A stretch of 44,104 nt of DNA from Nitriliruptoraceae bacterium (GTDB lineage: Bacteria > Actinomycetota > Nitriliruptoria > Nitriliruptorales > Nitriliruptoraceae), in NCBI GenBank assembly GCA_003563915.1, contig PWTE01000283.1, forward strand, positions 1 through 44,104, in the 5' to 3' direction. The notes beneath the pieces are model-generated. The model was not told the DNA's origin and made no database searches. It saw nothing but the letters and a program-made list of their open reading frames with translations. The position numbers were made by a program, and so were the translations under genes. Below, one piece after another: positions 8,925 through 17,874 of this stretch; position 1 is the stretch's first letter, and each line of letters starts with the position of its first letter.

Positions 8925-9200
8925 TCAGTTCCGCAGCGCCTGCCGTCGGGCCTCCCGGTCGAGGTAGTCCGCCAGCCGGGTGTGGAGCTTCGCGGCGGTC
9001 AACTCGGCCTGGGGGTGGTGGCCGCTGCTCCGGGCGATCCAGAGCGGACGGAACTCGCCGTCCCAGTCGGCGGTGCGGTCCACGGACACGGTCCAGCCGG
9101 GGAACTCGCTCTCGAGCCACGAGATCGCCGCCTCGGCGCCTTCGGGCGCGAGGGGGTCGCCGACGTTCTGGGTGTCGGTGTGGAACGTGGTCTCGGTCAT
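8925..9200 (-). CDS. Small conserved-looking hypothetical protein
   Basis: This 91-residue soluble protein is of unrecognised family. The ATG at 9200 is preceded by GGAGG at seven bases, a strong ribosome binding site. The protein is acidic in its first half and basic at the end (DREARRQALRN). It contains a compact alpha/beta-looking core with several tryptophans (SWLESEFPGWTVSVDRTADW, RPLWIARS). It has no signal peptide, membrane segment or cysteine. It stands alone between the CHAD gene, which ends opposite it, and the SNF2 helicase gene, which is divergent. Confidence 0.75.
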   Translation of the reverse strand: MTETTFHTDTQNVGDPLAPEGAEAAISWLESEFPGWTVSVDRTADWDGEFRPLWIARSSGHHPQAELTAAKLHTRLADYLDREARRQALRN

Positions 9201-9387
9201 GGCGGCCTCCAGGGGTGGGGGTCCGTCGGTGTCTCCGGGGCGTCGTCTAGGAGAACGCGCGTCCGGGGCGTGGTCTTCCAGGTCGTACCGTCACCATCGT
9301 GCACTACCGGTTCGGCTCACGCCAGCCCAAGGATGGCCCGGGCGGCCAGTGACCCCCGGCCTCGTTCGGAGCCCGCGCATCGGGTGA

Positions 9388-9452
9388 CGGATGGTGGGCA
9401 TCCGGCCAGCGAGGACCCGGACGCAGAGCGCTCCGCGACGAAGAGCTACGCT
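9388..9452 (+). promoter_or_regulatory. Upstream region of the SNF2 helicase gene: hairpin and -10-like hexamer
   Basis: The 280-base gap 9201-9480 has no gene. It holds a perfect hairpin CGGATG-GTGGG-CATCCG (9388-9404) and a -10-like TACGCT at 9447-9452, 28 bases before the GTG at 9481, which follows GAGGAG. Whether the hairpin is an operator is unknown. Nothing else stands out in the gap. Confidence 0.3.
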
Positions 9453-9480
9453 CAGGGGTTCGTCGTGCGAGGAGACCGTC

Positions 9481-12400
9481 GTGGCCGTCCGGCCGGAGCT
9501 CACCTTCGTCCCGGGTGAGCTGGTGCCTGCCGGCGGCGTGTTCGCCCTCTGGGGAGCCGGCCGGACCGACGAGGAGCTCATCGACGACACCGCGGTGCTC
9601 CAGCTTCCCGCCGGAGAGCCGGGCCGGCTCCCGACGATCCGCCTCGCGGAGGATGGGGTCCACGAGGACGTCGTCCCGGCCCGACGGATCCCCGTTCTGG
9701 CGGTCGTGCGGCGTCTGGCGGCCCTGCCCCCCGGTTCGGACTGGCCCGGCTGGTCGCGGCCCTCCGCGTCGGTCCTCGGATGGAGCGTGGCCGCCAAGCT
9801 GGCGCTGGAACTGGTCTCCGCCGGCCGGGTGGTGCCGGTCCTGCGTCCGGGCGGCGACCCCGGCGAAGCCATCGCCGCCTGGCGGGTCGCGACCGCGGAC
9901 GACCCTCGCCTGGCCGAGCTTGCCGATGCGATGCCGGTGGCCGCTCACGCGTTGCGGCGTCCCAGCGGAGCCCTCTGGTCCGCGCAGGAACTGGTCGCGG
10001 CGTTCCTCGACGCGGTCGCCGACGCCTGTGCTCGTGCGGGCCGTCGCCCCGAACTCGACCCGCGACGTCGTGCGCCCCGTGGCCCTCTGGGGGAGATGTG
10101 GGCGGCGGCGCTGACGGGCAGCGACCCGACCGTGGCGCACCTGCGTCTCCCAGCGGACGAACTGGCTTCCGAGATCCAGGCATGGGCGGCACCGCTGCTG
10201 GGCAGCGACCGTACGAGTCCGGCGCGACTGGCGGTCCGCCTGGAGCCGCCTGCGACCGCCGATGACGGCACCGACGCCCTGCCGGGCCGGTTGTCGGCCA
10301 CCGGTTCGCCGTGGCGGCTCGCGTTCCTGCTCCAGAGCACCCGGGATCCGGACGCTCGACTGGAGGCCGGCGCGGTGTGGACGGCGGCCGGCGGCCCGAT
10401 CGAGCTCGGGGGACGACTGATCGACGATGCCGAGGTCGTCCTCGCTCGGGGGCTGGCCGCCGCTGCCCGGCTGTTCTCTCCCCTCGACCGCAGCCTGTCG
10501 GAAGGTCGTCCAGAGGCCATCGAGCTGAGCGCAGGGGAGGTCGCCGAACTGCTCGGAGACGGCATCGATGCGCTCGCGGCGGCCGGGATCGGGATCGAAC
10601 TACCGCCTGAGCTGCGCGACACCGGAGCCAGGACGCTGCGGCTGCGGGTCCGACTCGGCGCGTCGACGGAGGGCCCACCTCGTGTCGATGGCTCCGAGCC
10701 GCTGGGGTTGTCCTCCCTGACGGACCTGCGCTATGAGGTCGCGCTCGGCGACGACACCCTGTCGGCGGAGGAGTTCGCGCAGATCGTCGCGGCGGGGCAG
10801 CCGCTGGTCCGGTGGCGCGGTTCGTGGGTCCGGGTCGACCGCTCGGTGGTCGATCGCATCGGTGAACTGTCGGGGGAGACCGCGGCCCTGGAGCTCACCG
10901 AAGCGCTGGATGCCGCCCTGTCCGGTCAGCATGAGGTCGCCGACCTCGGGTACGTCGAGGCGGTCGCGGACGGCCGCCTCGGTGAACTGATCGAGCGGTT
11001 GCGGGCCTCCGACGGCCCCGGTGACGCCGAGATCGTCGGCATCGACGGTGAGCTCCGGGCCTACCAGGAACGCGGTGTCGCCTGGCTCCAACGGCTCACC
11101 AGCCTGGGTATGGGCGGCGTGTTGGCCGATGAGATGGGGCTCGGCAAGACCCTGGAGGCGATCGCCCTGTTGACCTCCCGTGACCAGGACCGGCCCCACC
11201 TGGTCGTGTGCCCAACCTCCGTGGTCGGCAACTGGGAGCGGGAGATCGCCCGGTTCGCTCCCGAGGTGCCGGTGATCCGCCACCACGGCCCCGAGCGGCC
11301 GGTGAGCCGCCGCGCCTTCCGACCGGGGTACGTCACCGTCACGAGCTACGCGTTGCTCCGCCGCGACGTGGGACTCCTCGAGGATGTGCCGTGGGACGTG
11401 GTGGTGTTCGACGAGGCCCAACAGATCAAGAACCCGTCGTCGAAGGGAGCGCGCGCCGCGCGGTCACTCACGGCGCGAGCGCGCATCGCGATGACGGGTA
11501 CCCCGATCGAGAACCGACTGTCGGAGCTGTGGGCGATCGTCGACGTCACCAACCCGGGTCTGCTGGGTTCGCAGCGGTCGTTCAACGAACGGTTCGCCGT
11601 CCCCGTGGAGCGCTGGCACGATGACGGCGCGGCGGCGCGGTTGAAGCGGCTGGTGGCACCCTTCGTGCTGCGTCGACGCAAGGACGATCGCGAGGTGTCC
11701 GTCGACCTGCCACCCAAGCAGGAGGTCACGGTCGCGTGTTCACTGACGCGTGAACAGGCCAGCCTCTACCAGGCTGCCGTGGACCGGGCCTTCGCGGGCG
11801 GGGGGCTCGGTTCGACCGCCTTCGAACGGCGAGGACGCGTCCTTGCGCTGCTGACGGCCCTCAAACAGATCTGCAACCACCCGCGCCAGTTCCTCCGCGA
11901 CGACGGCAGGCTGACCGGCCGATCCGGCAAGCTGACCCGTGCCACGGAGATCCTGGGCGAGGTGGTCGATGCCGGTGATCATGCGCTGGTGTTCACCCAG
12001 TTCCGTGAGATGGGTGAGCTGCTGGTGCCACACCTGCGAGATCGACTGGGTCTCCCGGAGGTGCCCTTCCTCCACGGCGGGGTCTCGCTGCCGGCGCGCG
12101 ACACCATGGTCGAGCGGTTCCAGGCGGACGACGACGCACCGCCGATCCTGCTGGTGTCGTTGCGTGCCGGGGGGACCGGGCTGAACCTGACCCGAGCGAG
12201 CCACGTCGTGCACTTCGACCGTTGGTGGAATCCGGCGGTGGAGGACCAGGCGACCGACCGAGCGCACCGGATCGGCCAGACCCGACCGGTGACCGTCCAC
12301 ACGCTGGTCACCGCCGGGACGATCGAGGACCGCATCGCCGAACTGCTCGAACGCAAACGCACCCTGGCGAACGCGATCGTCGGCACGGGCGAGACCTGGA

Positions 12401-12552
12401 TCACCGAACTGGACGACGACGAGCTGCGTGAACTGGTCGAGCTCTCGACCGCCGATCTCGCCGATGTCGATGGTGACACCGACGAGGACGAGCCCGGTGA
12501 GGACCCGCCGGGGCGTCCCCACCTCACGGCTCTCCCCGGGGGGCGTGCATGA
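9481..12552 (+). CDS. SNF2-family (HepA/RapA-like) DEAD/DEAH helicase
   Basis: This is a 1023-residue DNA translocase of the Swi2/Snf2 superfamily. The N-terminal ~500 residues form the long accessory region found in bacterial SNF2 proteins that accompany SWIM proteins. The motor follows: motif I DEMGLGKT at 550-557, motif II DEAQ at about 644-647, motif III TGTPIENRLSELW, the bridging LVAPFVLRRRK, then the helicase C domain with VFTQFREMGELL, LHGGV, SLRAGGTGLNLTRA and DQATDRAHRIGQ near 922. All catalytic motifs look intact. The GTG at 9481 is chosen because GAGGAG stands six bases before it. It overlaps the SWIM gene by four bases (ATGA), indicating coupled translation. Such pairs are widespread in actinobacteria and probably act in DNA repair or transcription-complex remodelling. 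Confidence 0.93.
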   Translation: MAVRPELTFVPGELVPAGGVFALWGAGRTDEELIDDTAVLQLPAGEPGRLPTIRLAEDGVHEDVVPARRIPVLAVVRRLAALPPGSDWPGWSRPSASVLGWSVAAKLALELVSAGRVVPVLRPGGDPGEAIAAWRVATADDPRLAELADAMPVAAHALRRPSGALWSAQELVAAFLDAVADACARAGRRPELDPRRRAPRGPLGEMWAAALTGSDPTVAHLRLPADELASEIQAWAAPLLGSDRTSPARLAVRLEPPATADDGTDALPGRLSATGSPWRLAFLLQSTRDPDARLEAGAVWTAAGGPIELGGRLIDDAEVVLARGLAAAARLFSPLDRSLSEGRPEAIELSAGEVAELLGDGIDALAAAGIGIELPPELRDTGARTLRLRVRLGASTEGPPRVDGSEPLGLSSLTDLRYEVALGDDTLSAEEFAQIVAAGQPLVRWRGSWVRVDRSVVDRIGELSGETAALELTEALDAALSGQHEVADLGYVEAVADGRLGELIERLRASDGPGDAEIVGIDGELRAYQERGVAWLQRLTSLGMGGVLADEMGLGKTLEAIALLTSRDQDRPHLVVCPTSVVGNWEREIARFAPEVPVIRHHGPERPVSRRAFRPGYVTVTSYALLRRDVGLLEDVPWDVVVFDEAQQIKNPSSKGARAARSLTARARIAMTGTPIENRLSELWAIVDVTNPGLLGSQRSFNERFAVPVERWHDDGAAARLKRLVAPFVLRRRKDDREVSVDLPPKQEVTVACSLTREQASLYQAAVDRAFAGGGLGSTAFERRGRVLALLTALKQICNHPRQFLRDDGRLTGRSGKLTRATEILGEVVDAGDHALVFTQFREMGELLVPHLRDRLGLPEVPFLHGGVSLPARDTMVERFQADDDAPPILLVSLRAGGTGLNLTRASHVVHFDRWWNPAVEDQATDRAHRIGQTRPVTVHTLVTAGTIEDRIAELLERKRTLANAIVGTGETWITELDDDELRELVELSTADLADVDGDTDEDEPGEDPPGRPHLTALPGGRA

Positions 12553-13505
12553 GCGGGACCACGACCTTGGAACCACGGCGTTGGTGGGGACGTGCGTGGC
12601 ACGACACGTTGGCTGCCGCCGGACCTTCCGGGACCCGTGCGGCCCAGCGTGGCCAGGCGCTGTCGCGGCGGGGCGCGGTGGAGGACCTCTCCGTCGCTCC
12701 CGGTCGTATCCAGGCGCGGGTGGTGGGGGATCGTGGCGAGATCCAGGAGATCTCCATCAGCTGTCCGACGTTCGGCGCCGAGACGTGGGAGATCGTCATC
12801 GATCGCCTCGCGGACGAGCTCCGGTTCACCGCCGCGTTGCTGGACGGGAGCCTGCCGGAAGGCATCCAGGCGATCTTCGACGACCTGGGAACTGCACTCG
12901 TCCCGAGCTTCGAGGAACTGACGATCCGTTGCTCCTGTCGAGACCGTGGTCTGTGCCGTCACGCCGCCGCGGTCCACGCATCCAGCGGTGTCGCGATCGA
13001 CCGGGATCCCTTCCTGCTGGTCCGGCTGCGCGGGTCGTCCCGAGACGATCTCATCCGGCAACTCCGCGGTCGACGGGGAGAGACCGGAGCTTCGGAGCTC
13101 GGGCGCAACCTGGACACCTCTACGGGGTTCTCCAGCGCGCGCGGCGACCTCGATGCGATACGTCTGCAGCCGACCCCGGTCGAGGATCCCGCCGCGCTCC
13201 TGCGTCACCTCGGTCCGCCACCTGGTGTCGACGACGATCGCCCGCTCGAGCTCCTCATCGAGCGGGCGGCAGCAGCCGCCTGGCGACTCGCCGCCGGCGA
13301 CGGAGCCGATGCCGCCGACGAGGAGCTCCTCCTCGCCGAGCTGCGCGCGCAGCGGACCGCGACCCCCGACTCCCTGGCGACCGCGCTCGGACGCGATCCC
13401 ACCGACGTCCGTGTCGAGCTGGACCGGCTGTTCGACGCGGGCGTGGTCATGCGGACCGGATCCGGTGACCGCGCCCGGTACCGGGCGGCGTCAGGACGGG
13501 GGTGA
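12549..13505 (+). CDS. SWIM zinc-finger protein
   Basis: This 318-residue protein carries a SWIM zinc finger of CxCxnCxH type: C128, C130, C136 and H138 in CSCRDRGLCRH. SWIM domains bind DNA or proteins and in bacteria commonly accompany SNF2 helicases. Residues 1-125 contain a WGRAWHDTL start and RGQALSRRGAVEDL, both typical of this companion family. The C-terminal ~80 residues (PDSLATALGRDPTDVRVELDRLFDAGVV) look like a winged-helix segment. Its ATG overlaps the helicase stop (ATGA), so the two proteins likely work in one complex. The 3' end overlaps the convergent AtuA-like gene by 15 bases. Confidence 0.88.
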   Translation: MSGTTTLEPRRWWGRAWHDTLAAAGPSGTRAAQRGQALSRRGAVEDLSVAPGRIQARVVGDRGEIQEISISCPTFGAETWEIVIDRLADELRFTAALLDGSLPEGIQAIFDDLGTALVPSFEELTIRCSCRDRGLCRHAAAVHASSGVAIDRDPFLLVRLRGSSRDDLIRQLRGRRGETGASELGRNLDTSTGFSSARGDLDAIRLQPTPVEDPAALLRHLGPPPGVDDDRPLELLIERAAAAAWRLAAGDGADAADEELLLAELRAQRTATPDSLATALGRDPTDVRVELDRLFDAGVVMRTGSGDRARYRAASGRG

Positions 13506-15290
13506 CGGTTCCCGCGTATCGTCGGGGAACCACGCGACCGGAACGGGTACGTGCCGGGAGCGGAGGAACTCGCCGAGGCCCTTCGCCTGCGGGTCGGGTC
13601 GCGTCGAGGACGCGACGCCGTCGCCGAGTAGTCCGCGGATGACCACGTTGACCGCGAGCAGGTTCGGGAGCGGGTGGACCTCGACCGGGAGCTCGGCAGC
13701 TTCCGGTAGCAGCCGACGCACGTGGTCCGGGGCACCGACGGTCTCGAACAGCCAGCCCAACTGCGCGGGGTCGCGGACCCACAACCCGACGTTGGCGTCG
13801 CCTCCCTTGTCGCCGGAGCGCGCGCCCGCGAGCGTGCCGAGGGGCGCCAGCCGGGTCGGACCCAGCTGCGGCTGCGGCCGGTCGACCTCGATCGGTGACC
13901 GATCGGTGATCGGGGCGCCGTGCTCGACGCCGGTCTGGACGATCGGGATCGCGGTGCCGTCGGGGAGGATCACCTGCTCCTCGGGGGCCTCAGCAGCGAT
14001 CCGCCCCGGCCAGTAGCGGCCGAAGGGCTCCGCATCGGTCGGCGGTGCGGTGAGCGTGCAGCCCGGGTAGCTCGCCAGCGCCAACCCGACGCAGGCGTCC
14101 GCGAACCCCCGCCGGCCGATCGGGGTCGGGTCGTGGTGGTGGACGGTGATGGTGAGGGACGCGGTCGCCTCGGCGTTGTCGTCGGCATCCGCATGGTCGC
14201 TGCGGATCAGGCGCCACTCGACGAGGTCCAGCGCATCGAGGTCGATGGCTCGGCTCAGCTGGCTTCGCACCAGCTCCGCCTTGGCCGGGATGTCCAGGCC
14301 GGTCAGCACGAAGGTGGCACGGTTACGGAACCCGCCGAGGGTCGTGACACTGACCTTGACGTCCGGTGGGGGAGGCTCCCCGAGGACGCCGCTGATCCTC
14401 ACCCGGTCGGGCCCGTCCTCGGCCAGCCGGATCGTGTCGAAGCGCGCGGTCGCATCCGGGTTGGCGTAGCGGGCGCCACCGATCTCGTAGAGCAGCTGTG
14501 CGGTGACGGTGCCGGTATCGACCCGGCCGCCCGTGCCGGGATGCTTCGTGATCACGCTGCTGCCGTCTGCGGCCACCTCGGCGATTGGGAAGCCCAGGTG
14601 GTCGAGCCCGGGGATCTCCTGGAAGAAGGCGTAGTTGCCGCCGGTCGCCTGGGCGCCGCACTCGATCACGTGCCCGGCGACCACGGCTCCGGCGAGGGCG
14701 TCGAGGTCCGTGCGTTCCCACCCGAAGCGCCAGATCCCCGGTCCGACCACCAGGCTCGCGTCGGTGATGCGGCCGGTGACCACGATGTCGGCACCCGCCG
14801 AGAGGGCGGCCGCGACCCCGTGCCCGCCCAGGTAGGCGTTCGCGGTGACCGGGGTCAACCCCGTGCCGCTCAGCGGATCCCCGTCCTCGAGGTGCACCAG
14901 CTCGTGGCCGGCGTCACGTAGCTCCTCGAGTCGAGGTAACAGGTCGTCACCCTGGAGGTGTGCCACGGTCAGGTCCAGCTCGAGCTCGGTGATCAGCTCA
15001 CGCACCGCCGTGGCGAGCCCGGCAGGGTTGAGGCCGCCGGCGTTGGCCACCACGCGGATGTCGCGTCGTGCGACGGGGCGCAGGACCTCGCTCAGCTGTC
15101 GGAGGAAGCTCTTGGCGTACCCGGCGGAGGGGTCCTTCTGCCTCGAACGCCACAGGATCAGCATCGTCAGTTCGGCGAGGTAGTCGCCGGTGATGACGTC
15201 GACCGGCCCACCCTCGACCATCTCCCGCATCGCGGCGTGGCGGTCACCGTAGAACCCGGACACGTTGCCGATCCGCAGGGGTTCGTCCAC
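13491..15290 (-). CDS. AtuA-like protein (acyclic terpene utilisation family, DUF1446)
   Basis: This 599-residue protein is similar to AtuA of the acyclic terpene (citronellol/geraniol) pathway. Residues 1-440 form the DUF1446 part: RIGNVSGFYGDRHAAM, GDYLAELTMLIL, NAGGLNP, VTGRITDAS and GNYAFFQEIPG are family marks. A C-terminal module with ARSGDKGGDANVGLWV follows. The GTG at 15290 is preferred over an upstream in-frame start because GAGGAG stands six bases before it. The exact reaction of AtuA is not settled. No AtuC/AtuF biotin-dependent carboxylase is nearby, so a terpene role is uncertain. It is divergent from a short-chain dehydrogenase at 15416, a common companion in oxidative catabolism. 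Confidence 0.87.
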   Translation of the reverse strand: MDEPLRIGNVSGFYGDRHAAMREMVEGGPVDVITGDYLAELTMLILWRSRQKDPSAGYAKSFLRQLSEVLRPVARRDIRVVANAGGLNPAGLATAVRELITELELDLTVAHLQGDDLLPRLEELRDAGHELVHLEDGDPLSGTGLTPVTANAYLGGHGVAAALSAGADIVVTGRITDASLVVGPGIWRFGWERTDLDALAGAVVAGHVIECGAQATGGNYAFFQEIPGLDHLGFPIAEVAADGSSVITKHPGTGGRVDTGTVTAQLLYEIGGARYANPDATARFDTIRLAEDGPDRVRISGVLGEPPPPDVKVSVTTLGGFRNRATFVLTGLDIPAKAELVRSQLSRAIDLDALDLVEWRLIRSDHADADDNAEATASLTITVHHHDPTPIGRRGFADACVGLALASYPGCTLTAPPTDAEPFGRYWPGRIAAEAPEEQVILPDGTAIPIVQTGVEHGAPITDRSPIEVDRPQPQLGPTRLAPLGTLAGARSGDKGGDANVGLWVRDPAQLGWLFETVGAPDHVRRLLPEAAELPVEVHPLPNLLAVNVVIRGLLGDGVASSTRPDPQAKGLGEFLRSRHVPVPVAWFPDDTREPSPPS

Positions 15291-15321
15291 GGTCGCTCCT
15301 CTGGTCCGGCTGCCGCGTCGC

Positions 15322-15327
15322 ACGCTA
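15322..15327 (-). promoter_or_regulatory. Candidate -10 element TAGCGT for the AtuA-like gene
   Basis: The minus-strand TAGCGT stands 31 bases before the GTG at 15290, in the 125-base divergent gap. Confidence 0.35.
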
Positions 15328-15373
15328 CCGCTCGTGGCGGGTGGGACCGCGGGTCGCAGCCCTATGTTCCCGC

Positions 15374-15379
15374 TACGGT
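15374..15379 (+). promoter_or_regulatory. Candidate -10 element TACGGT for the SDR gene
   Basis: TACGGT lies 36 bases before the ATG at 15416. TATGTT at 15363-15368 is an alternative. No -35 box is clear. Confidence 0.35.
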
Positions 15380-15415
15380 CGCGGCGGTGCAGCTCGCGCG
15401 GACAGGTGAGGGTCC

Positions 15416-16192
15416 ATGGACGTCGGAGCGTTGTTCTCGGTCGCAGGCAAGACGGTGCTGATCACCGGGGGGTCGCGAGGGATCGGCGAGATGCTCGTAC
15501 GCGGGTTCGTCGCGGCCGGCGCCCGGACCTACATCAGCGCTCGCTCCGCGGACCGGTGTGCGGCGCTCGCGACGGAGCTCTCGGACCAGGGCACCTGCAT
15601 CGCGCTCCCGGCTGACCTCTCGACCCCCGAGGGATGTGCCGAGCTGGCGTCGGCGTTCCGTGCCGAGGCGGACCACCTCGACGTCCTGATCAACAACGCC
15701 GGCGCGACCTGGGGGGCTCCGCTGGGGACGTATCCGGCCGAGGGATTCGACAAGGTCATGGACGTCAACGTCCGGGCTCCGTTCCTGCTGACCCAGGAAC
15801 TGCTCGACGTGCTGCAGGCTGCCGCCAGCCCGGAGGATCCTGCACGGGTCATCATGATCGGGTCGGTGGACGGCATCCAGGTGCCGATGTTCGACAGCTT
15901 CGCCTACTCGGCCTCGAAGTCGGCGGTCCACATGTTGACACGCCACCTCGGTAAGGCGGTGGCCGCCCGCAACATGACCGTCAACGCCATCGCCCCGGGG
16001 TTGTTCGCCTCCAGGATGACCGCGTTCATGTTCGACGAGTACGAGGAGCAGGTCCTGGGTGCGATCCCCCAAGGGCGTGCCGGCACGCCGGAGGACATCG
16101 TCGGGACCGCGCTCTACCTCGCGTCCCGGGCCGGGGCGTACACGACCGGGGCGGTCGTGATGGTGGACGGCGGGTTCGCGACCCTGCGATGA
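15416..16192 (+). CDS. Short-chain dehydrogenase/reductase
   Basis: This 258-residue classical SDR is an NAD(P)-dependent oxidoreductase of the cytoplasm. The Rossmann motif TGGSRGIG is at residues 17-24, NNAG at 93-96, and the catalytic residues are S150 (IGSVDG) with Y164 and K168 (YSASK). The C-terminal GRAGTPEDIVGTALYLAS and GAVVMVDGGF are standard for FabG-like enzymes. The substrate cannot be read from the sequence. The ATG follows GGTGAGGG. It is divergent from the AtuA-like gene and may share its regulation. Confidence 0.92.
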   Translation: MDVGALFSVAGKTVLITGGSRGIGEMLVRGFVAAGARTYISARSADRCAALATELSDQGTCIALPADLSTPEGCAELASAFRAEADHLDVLINNAGATWGAPLGTYPAEGFDKVMDVNVRAPFLLTQELLDVLQAAASPEDPARVIMIGSVDGIQVPMFDSFAYSASKSAVHMLTRHLGKAVAARNMTVNAIAPGLFASRMTAFMFDEYEEQVLGAIPQGRAGTPEDIVGTALYLASRAGAYTTGAVVMVDGGFATLR

Positions 16193-16226
16193 TGCGGCGA
16201 GATGATGGCTCAAGCGGGATGCGGAT

Positions 16227-16257
16227 GAGGTCGACGACCGGAGGGGGTGCCGACCTC
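16227..16257 (+). terminator. Candidate hairpin after the SDR gene
   Basis: A perfect seven-base inverted repeat, GAGGTCG (16227-16233) and CGACCTC (16251-16257), has a 17-base loop and starts 35 bases after the SDR stop. There is no T-run, so intrinsic termination is uncertain. Confidence 0.35.
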
Positions 16258-16280
16258 GCAGCGCCTCCTCGTGCTCAGCG

Positions 16281-16289
16281 GTAACGTCA
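16281..16289 (+). promoter_or_regulatory. GTAACGTCA motif upstream of the M23 peptidase gene
   Basis: GTAACGTCA lies 112 bases upstream of the M23 peptidase start. The same nine bases occur at 36754-36762, upstream of the other cell-wall enzyme gene of the window. The embedded TAACGT also fits the -10 pattern, so it may be a promoter rather than an operator. Confidence 0.35.
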
Positions 16290-16401
16290 GGCACACTAGC
16301 CACGATGGCAACAGCCGGTCGGATGTCTGGTGCGCGACCGCCGACCGGTGGAGGACGGCGACGCGCAGCAACAGCGACGGCGATCAGGCGGAGGATCTGC
16401 G

Positions 16402-17763
16402 GTGCGCAAGGGCCACGGTGGGCGGAGGCCGACGGGCGTACGGGGTGGTCTGCTGCTGCTCGTGTGCGTCGGCCTGCTGATCCCGACGGTCGCGGTCGCC
16501 GATCCCCGGTCGAGCGACGAGGTGGAGCGCGAGCTCCAGGAGACCTCGCAGCGCAGCGATCAGGTCGAGTCCCAGCTCGATGCGGTGCAGTCCCGACTCG
16601 CTGCAGCCACGGAGGAGCTCGCCCAGATCGGTGTCCGGTTGGAGGACGCGCGCACCCAGCTGGTGGCGGCGCGGGGTCAGGTCGAGCTCGCGGAGGTCGC
16701 CCTCGCCGAAGCGGTCGACGAGCGCGAAGCCGCCCGCCAACAGCACGAAGGGGCCGTGAAGCTGTTGGATCGCACCGAGGTGCGCCTGGCCGAGGCCGAG
16801 GCACGCCTCGCGCTGCAACTCGTGGAGTCCTTCAAGTACGGATCCGCGGGGGCGCAACGGGGCGCGATGATGCTGGAGGTGCTCCGTCGGGCCGAGGACC
16901 CCAACAGCTTCTCCGTGGGGATGAAGCAGCTCCAGACCGTCATCGACGTCCAGGACGCCACCGTCACCGAGGTCTTCGACCTGCGTGACGAACGCTCCGA
17001 CCTTGCCGACGACGCGGCGCGTGCCCGTGGGCGTGCGAACCAGGCGGCCGCGGACGCCGAGGCGACCCTGCGGGTGGTCGAAGAGCTCCGTCGGGAGGCC
17101 GAGGAGCTGGCGGCGTCGATCGCGGCGGACGAGGAGCGGCAGCGCCAGGTCATCGCCAGCCTGGAACAGGACGAAGCTCAGACCGCAGCGGTCCTCCGCG
17201 ACGTCAGCGCTCGCGAACAGACGCTACGCACCGAGCTGCGCGACGCGCGGGCACGCGAGGAGGCCGCCCGTGCTGCTGCGGCCGCCAACTCCGGGGGCGG
17301 GAACTCGAACTTCCCAGGCGCGGCGGGAGGCCCTCCGATCCCAGGCATGGTGTGTCCGGTGCACGGCGCAGCCGCCGGCCGCGACTTCATCGACGACTGG
17401 GGCTTCCCGCGCTCAGGCGGACGGTGGCACAAGGGCAACGACATCTTCGCGTCACGCGGTACGCCGATCGTGGCTGTGCACGACGCCACGGTGACACGCT
17501 GGAACCCCCCGAGCAGCCCGACCGCCTTGGGTGGGATCACCCTCACCTACGTCACCGCGGACGGTAGCGAGTGGTACAACGCACACCTCGACACGATCGC
17601 GGACGGCATCGCGCCCGGAACGTCGGTGAGCCGTGGTCAGGTGATCGGCACCGTCGGCAACACCGGGAACGCTCGCACCACCCCACCGCACCTGCACCTG
17701 GGTCGGCGTTACGGGGGGAGTTGGGTGAACCCCTGGCCGACCACGAGCCCGGTCTGTCGCTGA
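16402..17763 (+). CDS. Secreted coiled-coil M23 (LytM) peptidase
   Basis: This is a 453-residue exported cell-wall protein. The GTG at 16402 is chosen because GGAGG stands 7 bases before it and a signal peptide follows directly: basic VRKGHGGRRPTGVRGG, the core LLLLVCVGLLIPTVAVA, and probable cleavage before DPRSSD. Residues ~38-305 are a long charged coiled coil, as in EnvC/NlpD- and RipA-type hydrolases. After a Gly/Asn-rich linker comes the M23 domain. Zinc ligands are H343 and D347 (HKGND) and the late HLHLG (H430, H432), so it looks catalytically competent as an endopeptidase of peptidoglycan cross-links. The coiled coil probably controls it through a membrane partner. GTAACGTCA lies upstream. 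Confidence 0.92.
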   Translation: MRKGHGGRRPTGVRGGLLLLVCVGLLIPTVAVADPRSSDEVERELQETSQRSDQVESQLDAVQSRLAAATEELAQIGVRLEDARTQLVAARGQVELAEVALAEAVDEREAARQQHEGAVKLLDRTEVRLAEAEARLALQLVESFKYGSAGAQRGAMMLEVLRRAEDPNSFSVGMKQLQTVIDVQDATVTEVFDLRDERSDLADDAARARGRANQAAADAEATLRVVEELRREAEELAASIAADEERQRQVIASLEQDEAQTAAVLRDVSAREQTLRTELRDARAREEAARAAAAANSGGGNSNFPGAAGGPPIPGMVCPVHGAAAGRDFIDDWGFPRSGGRWHKGNDIFASRGTPIVAVHDATVTRWNPPSSPTALGGITLTYVTADGSEWYNAHLDTIADGIAPGTSVSRGQVIGTVGNTGNARTTPPHLHLGRRYGGSWVNPWPTTSPVCR

Positions 17764-17825
17764 TCGCGCCTCCGGCCTCGGCGGTCCGCGCCTGGGTCGT
17801 GTGCAGGTTCGGGCGAGGGAGCCTC

Positions 17826-17831
17826 TAGGCT
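17826..17831 (+). promoter_or_regulatory. Candidate -10 element TAGGCT upstream of the 31-residue ORF
   Basis: TAGGCT lies 43 bases before the GTG at 17875. It is identical to the element at 7376. Its presence supports transcription of the small gene. Confidence 0.35.
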
Positions 17832-17874
17832 GCACCGCCGCGGATGAACCATCACGAGGACGCTGGAGGATGTC

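Noticed and set aside
16193-16401. Possible c-di-AMP (ydaO-type) riboswitch before the M23 peptidase gene, as seen in some actinobacteria.
   Set aside because: The conserved riboswitch core sequences were looked for and not found; only a simple hairpin and the GTAACGTCA motif are present.
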